Positions 6,483 through 14,705 of a DNA stretch of 20,437 nt are shown piece after piece (the first letter of the stretch is position 1; each line of letters opens with the position of its first letter). The notes under the pieces were generated by a model. That model was not told the origin of the DNA and did not search any database. It saw nothing but the letters and a program-made list of their open reading frames with translations. This DNA is from an uncultured Spirochaetota bacterium (lineage in GTDB: Bacteria; Spirochaetota; UBA4802; UBA5368). A program made the position numbers and the translations under genes. The stretch covers positions 1-20,437 of the forward strand of contig CALMJO010000379.1 in assembly GCA_937864375.1 (NCBI GenBank). The letters are read 5' to 3'.

Positions 6483-7967
6483 GTGGGAAAAAAATTCATC
6501 GTATCGCTCGACCTGGGAACAACGGGAAACAGGGTCTTCTGCTTTGACGAAACGGGCAATCCCCTTTCAAGCGCGTACAGGGAGTTCACCCAGCATTTCC
6601 CCAAGCCGGGCTGGGTGGAGCACGACCCGGTCGAGATCTGGGACTCAATCCGCGCGCTCATCCCGGAAGCGATCAAAAACGGCGGGCTCGAACCGTCCGA
6701 CGCGCTGTGCATCGGCATCACCAACCAGCGCGAGACCACGGTCATCTGGAACAAGGACACGGGAAAGCCCATCTACAACGCGATCGTGTGGCAGTGCCGC
6801 CGCACCACCGACACCTGCAACAGGCTCAAGGAGCAGGGGCACGAGGAGCTCTTCAGGAAAAAGACGGGACTCGTCGTGGACGCGTATTTTTCCGGCACCA
6901 AGATCAAGTGGATCCTTGACAACGTCGCCGATGCGCGCGACCTCGCGAAGGCCGGCAAGCTCCTGTTCGGCACCATCGACACCTGGATACTGTGGAAGCT
7001 CAGCGGCGGGCGCGCCCACAAGACCGACTTCACCAACGCCTCGAGGACCCTCATCTTCAACATAGAGGAAAAGCGCTGGGACCGGGATCTCATACAGGTA
7101 CTCGACATCCCGCTCAACATCCTTCCCGAGGTGCGCGACTCGGCGTCGTTCTTTGGCGAAACGCTGGGCGTGCCCGGCCTTCCGGACGGGATCGGGATAG
7201 GCGGCATCGCGGGGGACCAGCAGGCTGCCATGGTGGGCCAGAACTGCGTGTTCGAGGGCACCATCAAGAACACATACGGAACCGGCTGCTTCATGCTGCT
7301 CAACACGGGGGACAATTTCATCATCTCGCGCAACGGCCTGCTCACGACTCTCACCTGCGACGACCAGGGAAAGCCCGTGTACGCGCTCGAGGGCTCCGTG
7401 TTCATCGCCGGCGCCGTGGTGCAATGGCTGCGCGACTACATGAAATTTTTCGAAAAGAGCTCGGACGTGGACGAACTCGCGGAAGCGGTGAACAAGAACG
7501 ACGAGGTCGTGTTCATCCCCGCGTTCGTGGGCCTGGGGGCGCCGTACTGGAAGATGGACGCCCGTGGCGCCATCCTGGGGCTCACCAGGGACACCACCCG
7601 TGAGCAGATCATACGCGCGGCCCTCCGCTCCATCGCGTTCCAGTCGATGGACGTCATCGAGGTCATGCAGCAGGATTCCGGGAAGGTCATCCACGAACTG
7701 CGGGTCGACGGGGGCGCCACGAAGGGACGCTACCTCATGCAGTTCCAGGCCGACATCCTCAACATTCCCGTGCTGCTTCCGGAGGTCACGGAATCCACGG
7801 CCCTGGGCGCGGCCTACCTCGCCGGGCTCACCCATCGCCTCTATAACTCCATCGAGGAAGTGGCGAAGCACAACCGAATCGTCAAAAAGTATGCGCCGCA
7901 CATCACCGCGAACGAGCGCGATCATTACACGCGGATCTGGAGGGAGGCGGTAAAACGATTATTATAG
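6483..7967 (+). CDS. glpK: glycerol kinase
   Basis: The 494-aa FGGY-family kinase phosphorylates glycerol to sn-glycerol-3-phosphate. The phosphate-binding loop SLDLGTTGNRV starts at residue 8. The glycerol-contacting residues known from E. coli fall at the same positions: R83 and E84 (NQRET), W103 (VWQCRRT), Y135 (DAYFSGT), catalytic D245 (GDQQAA) and F270 (TGCF). The C-terminal VDGGATKGRYLMQFQADIL is also typical. GTG 6483 was chosen because GAGG (6472-6475) precedes it by 7 nt and the protein then begins MGKKFIVSLD, as other GlpKs do; the open frame upstream (from 6276, including ATG 6465) is non-coding leader. No glpF or glpD is next to it, so it appears monocistronic. Substrate assignment is strong. 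Confidence 0.96.
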   Translation: MGKKFIVSLDLGTTGNRVFCFDETGNPLSSAYREFTQHFPKPGWVEHDPVEIWDSIRALIPEAIKNGGLEPSDALCIGITNQRETTVIWNKDTGKPIYNAIVWQCRRTTDTCNRLKEQGHEELFRKKTGLVVDAYFSGTKIKWILDNVADARDLAKAGKLLFGTIDTWILWKLSGGRAHKTDFTNASRTLIFNIEEKRWDRDLIQVLDIPLNILPEVRDSASFFGETLGVPGLPDGIGIGGIAGDQQAAMVGQNCVFEGTIKNTYGTGCFMLLNTGDNFIISRNGLLTTLTCDDQGKPVYALEGSVFIAGAVVQWLRDYMKFFEKSSDVDELAEAVNKNDEVVFIPAFVGLGAPYWKMDARGAILGLTRDTTREQIIRAALRSIAFQSMDVIEVMQQDSGKVIHELRVDGGATKGRYLMQFQADILNIPVLLPEVTESTALGAAYLAGLTHRLYNSIEEVAKHNRIVKKYAPHITANERDHYTRIWREAVKRLL

Positions 7968-7996
7968 TTGCTATTTCCAACCTCCCGGGATATATA
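7968..7996 (+). promoter_or_regulatory. candidate promoter for the 65-aa gene
   Basis: TTGCTA (7968-7973) and TATATA (7991-7996) are separated by 17 bp. The -35 begins immediately after the glpK stop codon. The small gene has its own terminator, so this would make it an independent transcript. Confidence 0.4.
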
Positions 7997-8036
7997 GTAC
8001 CCGGTATTGATTATTACTCATAATTTGGAGGCAGAC

Positions 8037-8234
8037 ATGGCAAAGCCATTATTGGGGGAAATGCTGCTGGAGAGCGGCGATATTACCCAGGAACAATTGA
8101 ACGAGGCGCTTGCGATACAGAAAAAAGAGGGCGGGCTCATGGGCATCATTCTCGTGAACCTCGGCTACATTTCCGAAAAGCAGCTGGTTAACTACCTGGC
8201 ATTGCAGGCCGAAAAAGTCGTAAAATCCGAATAG
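8037..8234 (+). CDS. stand-alone MshEN / T2SSE_N-like small protein
   Basis: The protein has 65 aa with GGAGG (8027-8031) 5 nt before ATG 8037. Almost the whole protein is two copies of the 24-residue pattern x-LG-x-x-L-x-x-x-G-x-I-x-x-x-x-L-x-x-x-L-x-x-Q: residues 5-28 (starting LLGEMLLESGDI, ending ALAIQ) and 34-57 (starting LMGIILVNLGYI, ending LALQ), joined by a 5-residue spacer. This is the layout of the MshEN domain at the N-terminus of GspE/PilB/MshE ATPases, which binds cyclic di-GMP in MshE. The Arg that begins each motif in c-di-GMP binders is Leu here both times, so ligand binding is uncertain. No ATPase is attached or adjacent. It could be a regulatory or adaptor protein for type II secretion/type IV pilus machinery or for another c-di-GMP process. 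Confidence 0.8.
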   Translation: MAKPLLGEMLLESGDITQEQLNEALAIQKKEGGLMGIILVNLGYISEKQLVNYLALQAEKVVKSE

Positions 8235-8269
8235 CCGGGCCGCGCATAAAGAACAGGTACTGCGACAAT

Positions 8270-8302
8270 AAAAAAAACCACCGGGTTAATGGTGGTTTTT
8301 TT
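8270..8302. terminator. bidirectional intrinsic terminator
   Basis: A run of eight A, stem CCACC (8278-8282), loop, GGTGG (8291-8295) and a run of seven T form a terminator usable in both directions. It lies between the 65-aa gene (plus) and ilvE (minus). Confidence 0.9.
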
Positions 8303-8322
8303 AGTTTCAAATACTGTCCCGC

Positions 8323-9366
8323 CTAGACTTCCACTTCGTCCAGCCAGTTGAACTTGTCCTCGATCTCGCCGGTACGGATTTTGGAAAGATGATTGTAAAG
8401 CTTCGTGATTACGGGCCCGGCGTCGTCGCCGCTCCCGTAGGTATAATCCCTGTCCCGGTAATGAATCAGGTTTACCGGCGTGATGACCGCCGCGGTTCCC
8501 ACCGCGCCCACCTCGTCGAATTCCGGCAGTTCCGCTACATCAATTGGCCTGCGCTCAACCGTCATGCCCATGTCCGCCGCGAGCTGCGAAAGGCTTTTAT
8601 TGGTCACGCTGGGAAGTATGGACTCCGAGTGCGGAGTAACGTACGTGTTCCCCTTTATTCCAATGAAATTCGAGGTGCTGAACTCGTCAAGGTACCGCTT
8701 TTCCTTGGGATCGAGATAGAGCACGATGGGATAGCCCTTCTTCTTCCCGTAGATTTCGCCGCGAAGTCCCGCCGCGTAATTGCCCCCTACCTTGCAGTCC
8801 CCGACGCCGAGGGGAGCCGCGCGATCGAATTCCTCGACCACCATCGCCTTCACCGCCTTGAACCCGCCCTTGTAATAGGGACCGACGGGAGTGGCCATGA
8901 CCAGGAACAGGTATTCATCGGCGGGACCCAGGCCGATGCGAGCCCCCATTCCCAGGATGAGCGGTCTCACATAAAGGCTCGCGCCTGTGCCGAACGGCGG
9001 CACGAACTTCGCGTTCGCCCTGACGACCCGGTGAACGGCGTCGCGAAACATGTCCGGGGGTACGATGGGCGTAAAAATACGCTCGCAGCTTTTCTGCAAA
9101 CGCTTCTGGTTTTCATCGAGCCTGAAGGCGACGATGCGGCCGTCGTGCGTCTCGAATACCTTGAGCCCCTCGAAGGCCTCCTGCCCGTAATGAAGGCAGG
9201 GCGCCGCCATGTGCATGGTGATGCTCTCGTCGGCGACCAGGTCGCCCCTGGACCATGCGCCGTTTTCATAATAGTACCTGACATTAAAATCCGTTTTCAC
9301 GTAGCCGAACGGCAGTTCCGACCACTGGAGCGGGGCTTTTTCGATTTTCTGCGCTTTGCTCATCAT
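8323..9366 (-). CDS. ilvE: branched-chain amino acid aminotransferase
   Basis: The 347-aa fold-type IV PLP enzyme interconverts Leu, Ile and Val with their 2-oxo acids using glutamate/2-oxoglutarate. Motifs of the long (eukaryote-like/class II) BCAT group are LHYGQEAFEGLKVF (59-71), YVRPLILGMG (132-141), and CKVGGNYAAGL (191-201) carrying the PLP-binding Lys192. Further downstream are LDEFSTSNF and the phosphate-binding VGAVGTAAVITPV. ATG 9366 has GGAAG 8 nt upstream; ATG 9363 is the next codon and also possible. It is monocistronic, with a near-consensus promoter (9407-9434) and a bidirectional terminator. No other ilv/leu gene is close. Confidence 0.95.
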   Translation of the reverse strand: MMSKAQKIEKAPLQWSELPFGYVKTDFNVRYYYENGAWSRGDLVADESITMHMAAPCLHYGQEAFEGLKVFETHDGRIVAFRLDENQKRLQKSCERIFTPIVPPDMFRDAVHRVVRANAKFVPPFGTGASLYVRPLILGMGARIGLGPADEYLFLVMATPVGPYYKGGFKAVKAMVVEEFDRAAPLGVGDCKVGGNYAAGLRGEIYGKKKGYPIVLYLDPKEKRYLDEFSTSNFIGIKGNTYVTPHSESILPSVTNKSLSQLAADMGMTVERRPIDVAELPEFDEVGAVGTAAVITPVNLIHYRDRDYTYGSGDDAGPVITKLYNHLSKIRTGEIEDKFNWLDEVEV

Positions 9367-9406
9367 TCATGCCACTTCCATGCAAATAAAATTGAAAAAC
9401 GTTTCC

Positions 9407-9434
9407 ATTATAATGATTTTCCGGATCTTGTCAA
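9407..9434 (-). promoter_or_regulatory. consensus sigma-70-type promoter of ilvE
   Basis: Read on the minus strand this is TTGACA (9434-9429), a 16-bp spacer and TATAAT (9412-9407): both hexamers are exact consensus. Transcription would start near 9400, about 35 nt before the ilvE ATG. It is the strongest promoter in the window. Confidence 0.85.
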
Positions 9435-9563
9435 CAACAAACACTTTCACCCTGCAGGTCAAAATCAAAATTACGCTTGAAATATTCAACCGCGCAGTTT
9501 TAATAATCCGGTATCCTTTGTTTACTGTCATCTCACAAATTACTCACGCAAACCGGAGGTTGT

Positions 9564-10706
9564 ATGGCAGGCCCTATCGAGATAAATAAGTTCGACGCGC
9601 ACGACAGAAAGATGATAAAAGAGTTTATCATGATTCCCTGGACGCTCAAAATCTATGAAAACGATCCATGCTGGATTCCGCCCATCATTCACGAGCAGAA
9701 GAAGTTCTTTCATCCCGAAAAAGGATACTTCTTTGAAATCGGGGAAGCCGCATTCTTCATCGCCTACAGGGACGGGAAGCCCGTGGGCAGGATCACCGGC
9801 CACGTCAACAGCCTTTACGAAAAGAAATACGACACCAATACCGGTTTTTTCGGCCATTTCGAATCGATCAACGACAAGGCGGTCGCGCAGGCGCTCTTTG
9901 ACGCCGCGGCCGAATGGCTCAGAGGAAAGAAGAAAACCGTCATGCAGGGACCGCAGAGCTTTTCGATCTATGACGCTGTCGGTTTCGAGGTTCACGGGGG
10001 GAACGTGGTTCCGGTGATCGGCCTGTTCCACCTGGCGGACTACTACAAGGACCTCGCCGTGACGTGCGGTTTCGAAAAGACCATCGACTGGTCCTGCTAC
10101 CTCGTGAAAAAGATCGAGGATTACAAGCCGTATCTCAAGGCCGTGCGGGACGAGTACCTGAAGAGCCAGACCGACCTTGAATATTCCATTTTCAGCAAGA
10201 AGGATTTCCCCAGGCGGCGCAAGGACGTCCTCGAGATTTTCAACACGGCGTGGGACGGCAACTGGGGCCACCTCGACCTTACGCAGAAGCAGTTCGACAT
10301 GCTCATAGACGAACTGATCCAGATCGTCGTTCCCGAGCTCGTGATCTTCGCAGAGGACAAGAAGACGAAGAAGACGATCGGGTTCATCATATCCATCCCG
10401 GACGTGAACCATATTTTCCGCATCCTTAACGGGCGCCTCTATCCCTGGAGGATCATCCGCGCGCTCCTGGCCGCGAAAAAGACCAAGAAGCTTCGCACCA
10501 TCATAATGGGAGTGCTTCCCTCGTATCGCGGGCGCAAGATCGATGACGTGTTCTACCTGCGCACGATCGAGGACGGGATAGGGCTTGGCTTCGAGGCCTC
10601 CGATTGCTCGCTGATCGTGGAAACCAATTACAAGATGATCGGCGCGCTCAAGCCGCTCAAGGCCGAGAATTACAAGACATACCGCATCTACCAGAAAAAG
10701 ATCTGA
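9564..10706 (+). CDS. GNAT-fold acyltransferase-like protein (YghO-like)
   Basis: The 380-aa protein has GGAGG (9555-9559) just upstream of ATG 9564. The N-terminal FIMIPWTLKIYENDPCWIPPIIHEQKKFF block, followed by AAFFIAYRDGKPVGRITGHVN, matches from memory the family of E. coli YghO and its many homologues, which carry a double N-acetyltransferase fold. The second half has IGFIISIPDVN and IIMGVLPSYRGRKIDDVFY, in the place of a GNAT acyl-CoA loop, and ends in TNYKMIGALKPLKAENYKTYRIYQK, a typical end for these proteins. The substrate is unknown; related proteins are often simply called hypothetical or GNAT. It stands alone between ilvE (divergent) and a PAP2 gene (convergent). Confidence 0.75.
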   Translation: MAGPIEINKFDAHDRKMIKEFIMIPWTLKIYENDPCWIPPIIHEQKKFFHPEKGYFFEIGEAAFFIAYRDGKPVGRITGHVNSLYEKKYDTNTGFFGHFESINDKAVAQALFDAAAEWLRGKKKTVMQGPQSFSIYDAVGFEVHGGNVVPVIGLFHLADYYKDLAVTCGFEKTIDWSCYLVKKIEDYKPYLKAVRDEYLKSQTDLEYSIFSKKDFPRRRKDVLEIFNTAWDGNWGHLDLTQKQFDMLIDELIQIVVPELVIFAEDKKTKKTIGFIISIPDVNHIFRILNGRLYPWRIIRALLAAKKTKKLRTIIMGVLPSYRGRKIDDVFYLRTIEDGIGLGFEASDCSLIVETNYKMIGALKPLKAENYKTYRIYQKKI

Positions 10707-10724
10707 CCCGGCAGGTCAGTGCGA

Positions 10725-10762
10725 ATACGACAAAACGCCCCGAGCGGGGCGCTTTGTCGTAT
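10725..10762. terminator. long hairpin between convergent genes, probable terminator
   Basis: Two 17-nt arms, 10725-10741 and 10746-10762, pair with a single A-C mismatch around a GAGC loop; the core is CGCCCC-GAGC-GGGGCG. There is only a short T-run within the right arm (TTTGT), so termination may rely on stem strength. It lies between the GNAT gene (plus) and the PAP2 gene (minus), where it could serve both. Confidence 0.7.
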
Positions 10763-10774
10763 CTGGGCGCAATT

Positions 10775-11737
10775 TCATTTTGAATCCGGGAGAGATTCGA
10801 AGAGCGCCGGTTCGCCCTCCTCCGCCGGCAGGCACTCGCGCGGGGAAGAACCCCAGAAGATGAAGCGGTGCACCAGCTGCGGCGTGTACCGTACCACGAT
10901 CATCGCCAGGATCAATCCCACGATTACATCGACGACATAGTGATAGCGAAGGTACACGGTGGACAAGGTCATGAGCGTCGCCCAGACGGCGGCGGTCTTG
11001 AAGTAGGGCTTGTAGAACTTGTACGCGAGAAATAGCGTCACGACGGAATGCATCGTGTGACCGCTCGGGCAGCAATCCCTCGTGATCCCTTCCCAGTTGT
11101 CCAGCGTGGTGCGCACGAAGTCGAACAGGAAAACCCCCTCCAGGGACATGGTCTGCAGCTGGTTCAGGGTGAAACGGGGTCCGATCGCCGGGGTAATGTA
11201 ATATCCCAGGTAGCACACGTACAGACTGAAATAAATCGTCGAGGCGGCGATGTGGAACTGGATCTTCTTGTCTTTCAGGTACAACACGACTATCAGCAAG
11301 GCGGGGAGAAAGTAAAACGTCGCATAACTCACCTGGAATATTTCGGTGACGACCGGGCAGGTAATGCTTTCGGCCAGGACCGTTGGATCGTTCCCGAGAA
11401 AGAGGAAACGGTCCAGGTGCACGAGCACGTCGTCGATATCATTCGGATTGACGAGAGGAACAAGGTGGTGATGCTCAAAGAACACGATTACACCGATCAC
11501 GAGCGGGTAAAAATCGCGGAAGGTTTCGAACCAGGAGCCCTGGATGTACCGGAAATGCAGCACGGGGACGGCGAGAAGCATTCCCATGAAGACGCAATTC
11601 ATGGAAAAAATAACCGGTGCATTCTGAACGCCCGCCCGGACAAGAATAAGCGCGTTCAGCACCACGAGGATTCCCATGGTAAGAAGCTCCTCGAGATGAA
11701 ACCGCCGGTCGTAATCGATCTTTCCTTTTATATGCAT
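10775..11737 (-). CDS. PAP2_3 (Aur1-like) membrane phosphatase/transferase
   Basis: The 320-aa integral membrane protein has about 7-8 hydrophobic segments. It carries the second and third PAP2 motifs: CCPSGHTMHS (PSGH at 224-227) and STVYLRYHYVVDVIVG (His266, Asp270). These are the catalytic parts of the phosphatidic acid phosphatase fold. The usual first motif (K-x6-R-P) is replaced by YYITPAIGPR (180-188), the variant of the Aur1/inositol-phosphorylceramide synthase-like subgroup. It probably removes or transfers a phosphorylated head group in the envelope; the substrate is unknown. The start is uncertain: ATG 11737 has AGGG only 1 nt away, while ATG 11677 (residue 21) has GGAG 9 nt upstream. 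The C-terminal about 35 residues are soluble. Confidence 0.85.
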   Translation of the reverse strand: MHIKGKIDYDRRFHLEELLTMGILVVLNALILVRAGVQNAPVIFSMNCVFMGMLLAVPVLHFRYIQGSWFETFRDFYPLVIGVIVFFEHHHLVPLVNPNDIDDVLVHLDRFLFLGNDPTVLAESITCPVVTEIFQVSYATFYFLPALLIVVLYLKDKKIQFHIAASTIYFSLYVCYLGYYITPAIGPRFTLNQLQTMSLEGVFLFDFVRTTLDNWEGITRDCCPSGHTMHSVVTLFLAYKFYKPYFKTAAVWATLMTLSTVYLRYHYVVDVIVGLILAMIVVRYTPQLVHRFIFWGSSPRECLPAEEGEPALFESLPDSK

Positions 11738-12010
11738 ACCCTATTGTCTGCCGTTCGGTAGGTTTACGGAAGCTGGACGCGTCATTGCCATGCCCATCAT
11801 CAAACTATGACGCTTCGTCGGAAAAATCAAGTGCAAATATGTACTCTTATGTTATTTTTGATCATCATATGCGAACAGGGCCTTCACAAGAGGCATGAGT
11901 TCATTATAATTTATAGTTGCAATCCTGTGTTTCTGTTTACAATATTCAGTCAATTGTCGATGATTAATAATAAGGCAGTCTGATCATTAACTTAAACGGG
12001 GCATTAGACC
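11738..12010. other. A+T-rich intergenic region
   Basis: The 273 bp between two divergent genes are clearly more A+T-rich than their surroundings from about 11800 to 12000. A minus-strand frame without stops covers 11852-11983 (43 codons, ending NELMPLVKALFAYDDQK) but lacks a good start and has two consecutive stops just upstream. It may be a gene remnant or chance. Weak promoter-like hexamers occur (e.g. TTGCAA then TACAAT near 11925-11945) but with a 15-bp spacing. Confidence 0.45.
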
Positions 12011-13102
12011 ATGAAATTGCACCATGTATGCCGCACTGCACTTGCGATTTTCTTCCTCGCAGGAACCTCTCTTGACGCAGGTCCGTCGGATTCGATCGAC
12101 CGTCCGTTTACTGCCATCGAGAAAAGCGATTCGGGCTATGATTCTCCCCTGCACCCTTCGGAATTCAGGAACTTTCCCCGCGCGACCTACCGCGCCCTGA
12201 AAAACGATTATGAGTTCCTCATGGGAGAGCGGTTCTACGGTGCGGTCCATCCCGACAGGTTCGTGGATCTTCCCGCCTACTTTTTTGGTCCCCATGAAGC
12301 CCGTTCGCGCGTGATTCTCGCGTACACTAAAAACCAGAAGTATCCCATCTATCTTATCATCGGCGCGGGGATTTCGGAAAGCGCGGCGGAGGCCCTGGGC
12401 ATGCACGGGCTCATGCACGTGGTGTACACGCCCGTAGGCGTGTTCAACGAGTTCCCGGTCGTGCGCGTACTCAATGAATACCATGCCGGCGCCGCTCCCC
12501 GTTCCGGAGAAAAGACATCGACCTTCACGACGGTCCTCCCGGAGATCATGAAGTATTATCCCCTGAAACCCGGCATGAAATGGACCGTTAAAATCGGCAG
12601 CAGCGTCAGGATCATCGATTATGAAATCGGCGAAGTGGAAAGCCAGTGGGCGCGCGGCGTAAAGCGCGAGACCGTTCCGAACAATCCGTCGCTCGGAAAA
12701 CAGATCGGGCTCACCATTCAATACGACGAAAACTCCATAAAGTCGATTGAGGAATTCACCGACGCATCGGGCGCATCAGTGAAAAAGAGGGAGACGATCC
12801 TCCAGGGGCCGCTCAAGGCGGGCACCCGGTGGGAGATCGTCGTCGACCAGGAAAAACGCCTGCGTGAAATCGTGGGAATCAACGATACCGTCAACGCAAA
12901 CGGAAAGGACTATCGGGACGTGATCGTGGTCCGGGAAGAGACCCTGGGCGCCGACACGGGAATCAATTTTTACGCCATCACCTACCTCTTCTATGCGAAG
13001 GACACCGGGTTCATAGGCTGCAAGGTGGATTCGGCGGACTCCAAGGACAAGCTCCGCACCTACACCAGGATAGACGAGTGGTACATGCTGCGCTCCGAGT
13101 GA
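12011..13102 (+). CDS. exported protein of unknown function
   Basis: The 363-aa protein starts with a Sec signal peptide (MKLHHVCRTALAIFFLAG, likely cleavage near residue 22-24). The mature part falls in two blocks. Residues about 40-165 contain LMGERFYGAVHPDRFVD and LIIGAGISESAAEAL, and residues about 180-355 are beta-rich, with YYPLKPGMKWTVKIG, GPLKAGTRWEIVVDQEKR and ITYLFYAKDTGFIGCKVDS. The paired 'LKPG-x-x-W' and 'LKAGTRW' phrases recall periplasmic or lipoprotein beta domains found in uncharacterised proteins. I do not recognise the family. A weak GGGG (11998-12001) precedes ATG 12011 by 9 nt. It is followed by a hairpin around its own stop codon. Confidence 0.75.
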   Translation: MKLHHVCRTALAIFFLAGTSLDAGPSDSIDRPFTAIEKSDSGYDSPLHPSEFRNFPRATYRALKNDYEFLMGERFYGAVHPDRFVDLPAYFFGPHEARSRVILAYTKNQKYPIYLIIGAGISESAAEALGMHGLMHVVYTPVGVFNEFPVVRVLNEYHAGAAPRSGEKTSTFTTVLPEIMKYYPLKPGMKWTVKIGSSVRIIDYEIGEVESQWARGVKRETVPNNPSLGKQIGLTIQYDENSIKSIEEFTDASGASVKKRETILQGPLKAGTRWEIVVDQEKRLREIVGINDTVNANGKDYRDVIVVREETLGADTGINFYAITYLFYAKDTGFIGCKVDSADSKDKLRTYTRIDEWYMLRSE

Positions 13103-13111
13103 GGGAGCGCA
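13089..13111. terminator. hairpin enclosing the stop codon, possible weak terminator
   Basis: TGCGCTCC (13089-13096) pairs with GGAGCGCA (13104-13111); the 7-nt loop holds the TGA stop of the exported-protein gene. No T-run follows, so termination is doubtful; protection of the 3' end is another possibility. Confidence 0.35.
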
Positions 13112-13166
13112 GCCCTTACCTATTGCCCGAACCAGGATTGTAACATTCATGCCCATGCGGGCGCCT

Positions 13167-13197
13167 TATAATGCTTGACGGGCGCTCACGCGCCCGT
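13167..13197 (+). promoter_or_regulatory. -10-like TATAAT and leader hairpin before permease gene
   Basis: TATAAT at 13167-13172 is followed by a perfect 8-bp hairpin ACGGGCGC-TCAC-GCGCCCGT (13178-13197), 35 bp before the permease start. Transcription from this -10 would put the hairpin at the very 5' end of the mRNA. No good -35 is visible at 16-18 bp, so the promoter is tentative; the hairpin could instead terminate upstream transcription. Confidence 0.3.
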
Positions 13198-13232
13198 TAC
13201 CGATACAACAAACTTTTATTGGGGAATTGCAC

Positions 13233-14591
13233 GTGGAACTGAAACGACAGCTTGGCGTATTCACCGGCATCCTGATCATCGTTGCCGACATGATCGGGAC
13301 CGGCATATTCATGAACACCGGCGCGATACTCGGAATTACCGGCAATGCCATGATCGTGCTGGGACTGTGGGTGCTTGGCGGCATCGCGGCGATAGCGGGC
13401 TCCCTCTGCTACGCCGAGCTTGCAACGATGTGGCCCGACGTGGGCGGCGAATACACGTATTTAAAGAAGACCTTCGGGTTCCTGCCGGCATTTCTCACGG
13501 GATGGGTATCCCTCTTCGCGGGCTTTTCGGCGCCGGTGGCAGCGACCGCGCTGCTGCTCGTGCAATACCTGGGGAAATTCGTGCATGGCTCGGCCGAAAC
13601 GGGAATGCTCCTGACGCCGTGGAACCAGAAAATCGCGGCTATCGCAATCATCCTGTTTTTCACCGCTCTTCATATCGTGGGCGTCAAGCGGGGAAGCTTC
13701 TTCCAGAACTTCCTGACCGTGCTGAAGATCGCACTCGTCGTTTCCATCATCGCGTTCGGCCTGGGCATGGCGGAATGGGACCGCGCCGACAGGCTCATAG
13801 CCGAATACCCCGCGAAGGACGGAAGCATGACCTTCAGCCTTCCCATGATGGGGCTCGGCTTTCTGCTGGTGATGTTCGCGTTCTCCGGATGGAACGGCGC
13901 CACCTATATCGCGGGCGAGATCAAGTCTCCCGAGCGCAACCTTCCCCGCATACTCCTGGGCGGGACGCTCATCACCCTGGTCCTCTACCTGCTCCTGAAC
14001 GTGGTCTTCCTCATCTCTTCACCGGGGCGCGAGATCATGGGGAAAGAAGCCATAGGCGCAATCGCCACGCAGAACCTGTTCGGGGAAACGGCAAGCGCAT
14101 ATTTTTCGCTGGGCATCGCGGTCGTCCTCCTCTCCGCGGTGTCCGTGCAGACCATGATAGGTCCGCGCGTCTACTACGCGATGGCGAAGGACAACATGAT
14201 GTTCAAATCGCTCTCCAGGCTCCACCCCCGCTACGAGACGCCCTGGATCGCCATCCTCATCCAGAGCGCGCTCGCGATATTTTTCGTGATCGCCGGCACC
14301 GCCACGACGCTGGGCTACTACATGGGATTCGCGCTCAACATTTTCCCGGTGCTCGCGGTTATAGGCCTCATGTACATGCGCTTCAAGGAGCCCGGGCTCG
14401 CGCGTCCCTTCAGGGTCCCGCTCTACCCGCTCACCCCCATAATCTACATACTCCTGATCGTCACCATGATGGCAGCAGCGCTCGTCAACTGGACGACTAC
14501 CTCGCTCTTCGCGATCGGGATAGTCGTCGCGGGCATACCCGTCTTCTACCTGTGGCGGTGGGTTGTTGAGCGCAAGAAAGCAAACGGCTGA
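13233..14591 (+). CDS. APC-superfamily amino acid permease
   Basis: The 452-aa, 12-helix transporter has the LeuT-like fold. TM1 carries the unwound MIGTGIFMNTG motif (about residues 18-28) that binds the substrate amino group and carboxylate, followed by CYAELATMWPDVGGEYTYLK, a hallmark of amino acid permeases. FAFSGWNGATYIAGEIKSPERNLPR is the TM6 to loop 6-7 region, and SAVSVQTMIGPRVYYAMAKD lies in TM8. It resembles the LAT/YfnA-type transporters (no partner subunit expected in bacteria); the specificity is unknown. GTG 13233 was chosen since GGGGAA (13221-13226) lies 6 nt upstream; the in-frame TTG at 13227 abuts that site. It is monocistronic and ends at a bidirectional terminator. Confidence 0.9.
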   Translation: MELKRQLGVFTGILIIVADMIGTGIFMNTGAILGITGNAMIVLGLWVLGGIAAIAGSLCYAELATMWPDVGGEYTYLKKTFGFLPAFLTGWVSLFAGFSAPVAATALLLVQYLGKFVHGSAETGMLLTPWNQKIAAIAIILFFTALHIVGVKRGSFFQNFLTVLKIALVVSIIAFGLGMAEWDRADRLIAEYPAKDGSMTFSLPMMGLGFLLVMFAFSGWNGATYIAGEIKSPERNLPRILLGGTLITLVLYLLLNVVFLISSPGREIMGKEAIGAIATQNLFGETASAYFSLGIAVVLLSAVSVQTMIGPRVYYAMAKDNMMFKSLSRLHPRYETPWIAILIQSALAIFFVIAGTATTLGYYMGFALNIFPVLAVIGLMYMRFKEPGLARPFRVPLYPLTPIIYILLIVTMMAAALVNWTTTSLFAIGIVVAGIPVFYLWRWVVERKKANG

Positions 14592-14705
14592 ATCCGGCAA
14601 GGCGGAAAGGCCGGGGGGCCGACTGTTGTCCGGTCGGACCCTGACGCGTAAACGTCCCTGCGGCTTCCACGCACCATTTCAGTTGAATAGATTGTCGACG
14701 ATAAA

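Noticed and set aside
6645..7925. 426-aa minus-strand ORF over glpK
   Set aside because: Antisense shadow of glycerol kinase, which retains all active-site residues.
13175..14569. 464-aa plus-strand ORF, Arg/His-rich
   Set aside because: Out-of-frame shadow of the amino acid permease; composition is not protein-like.
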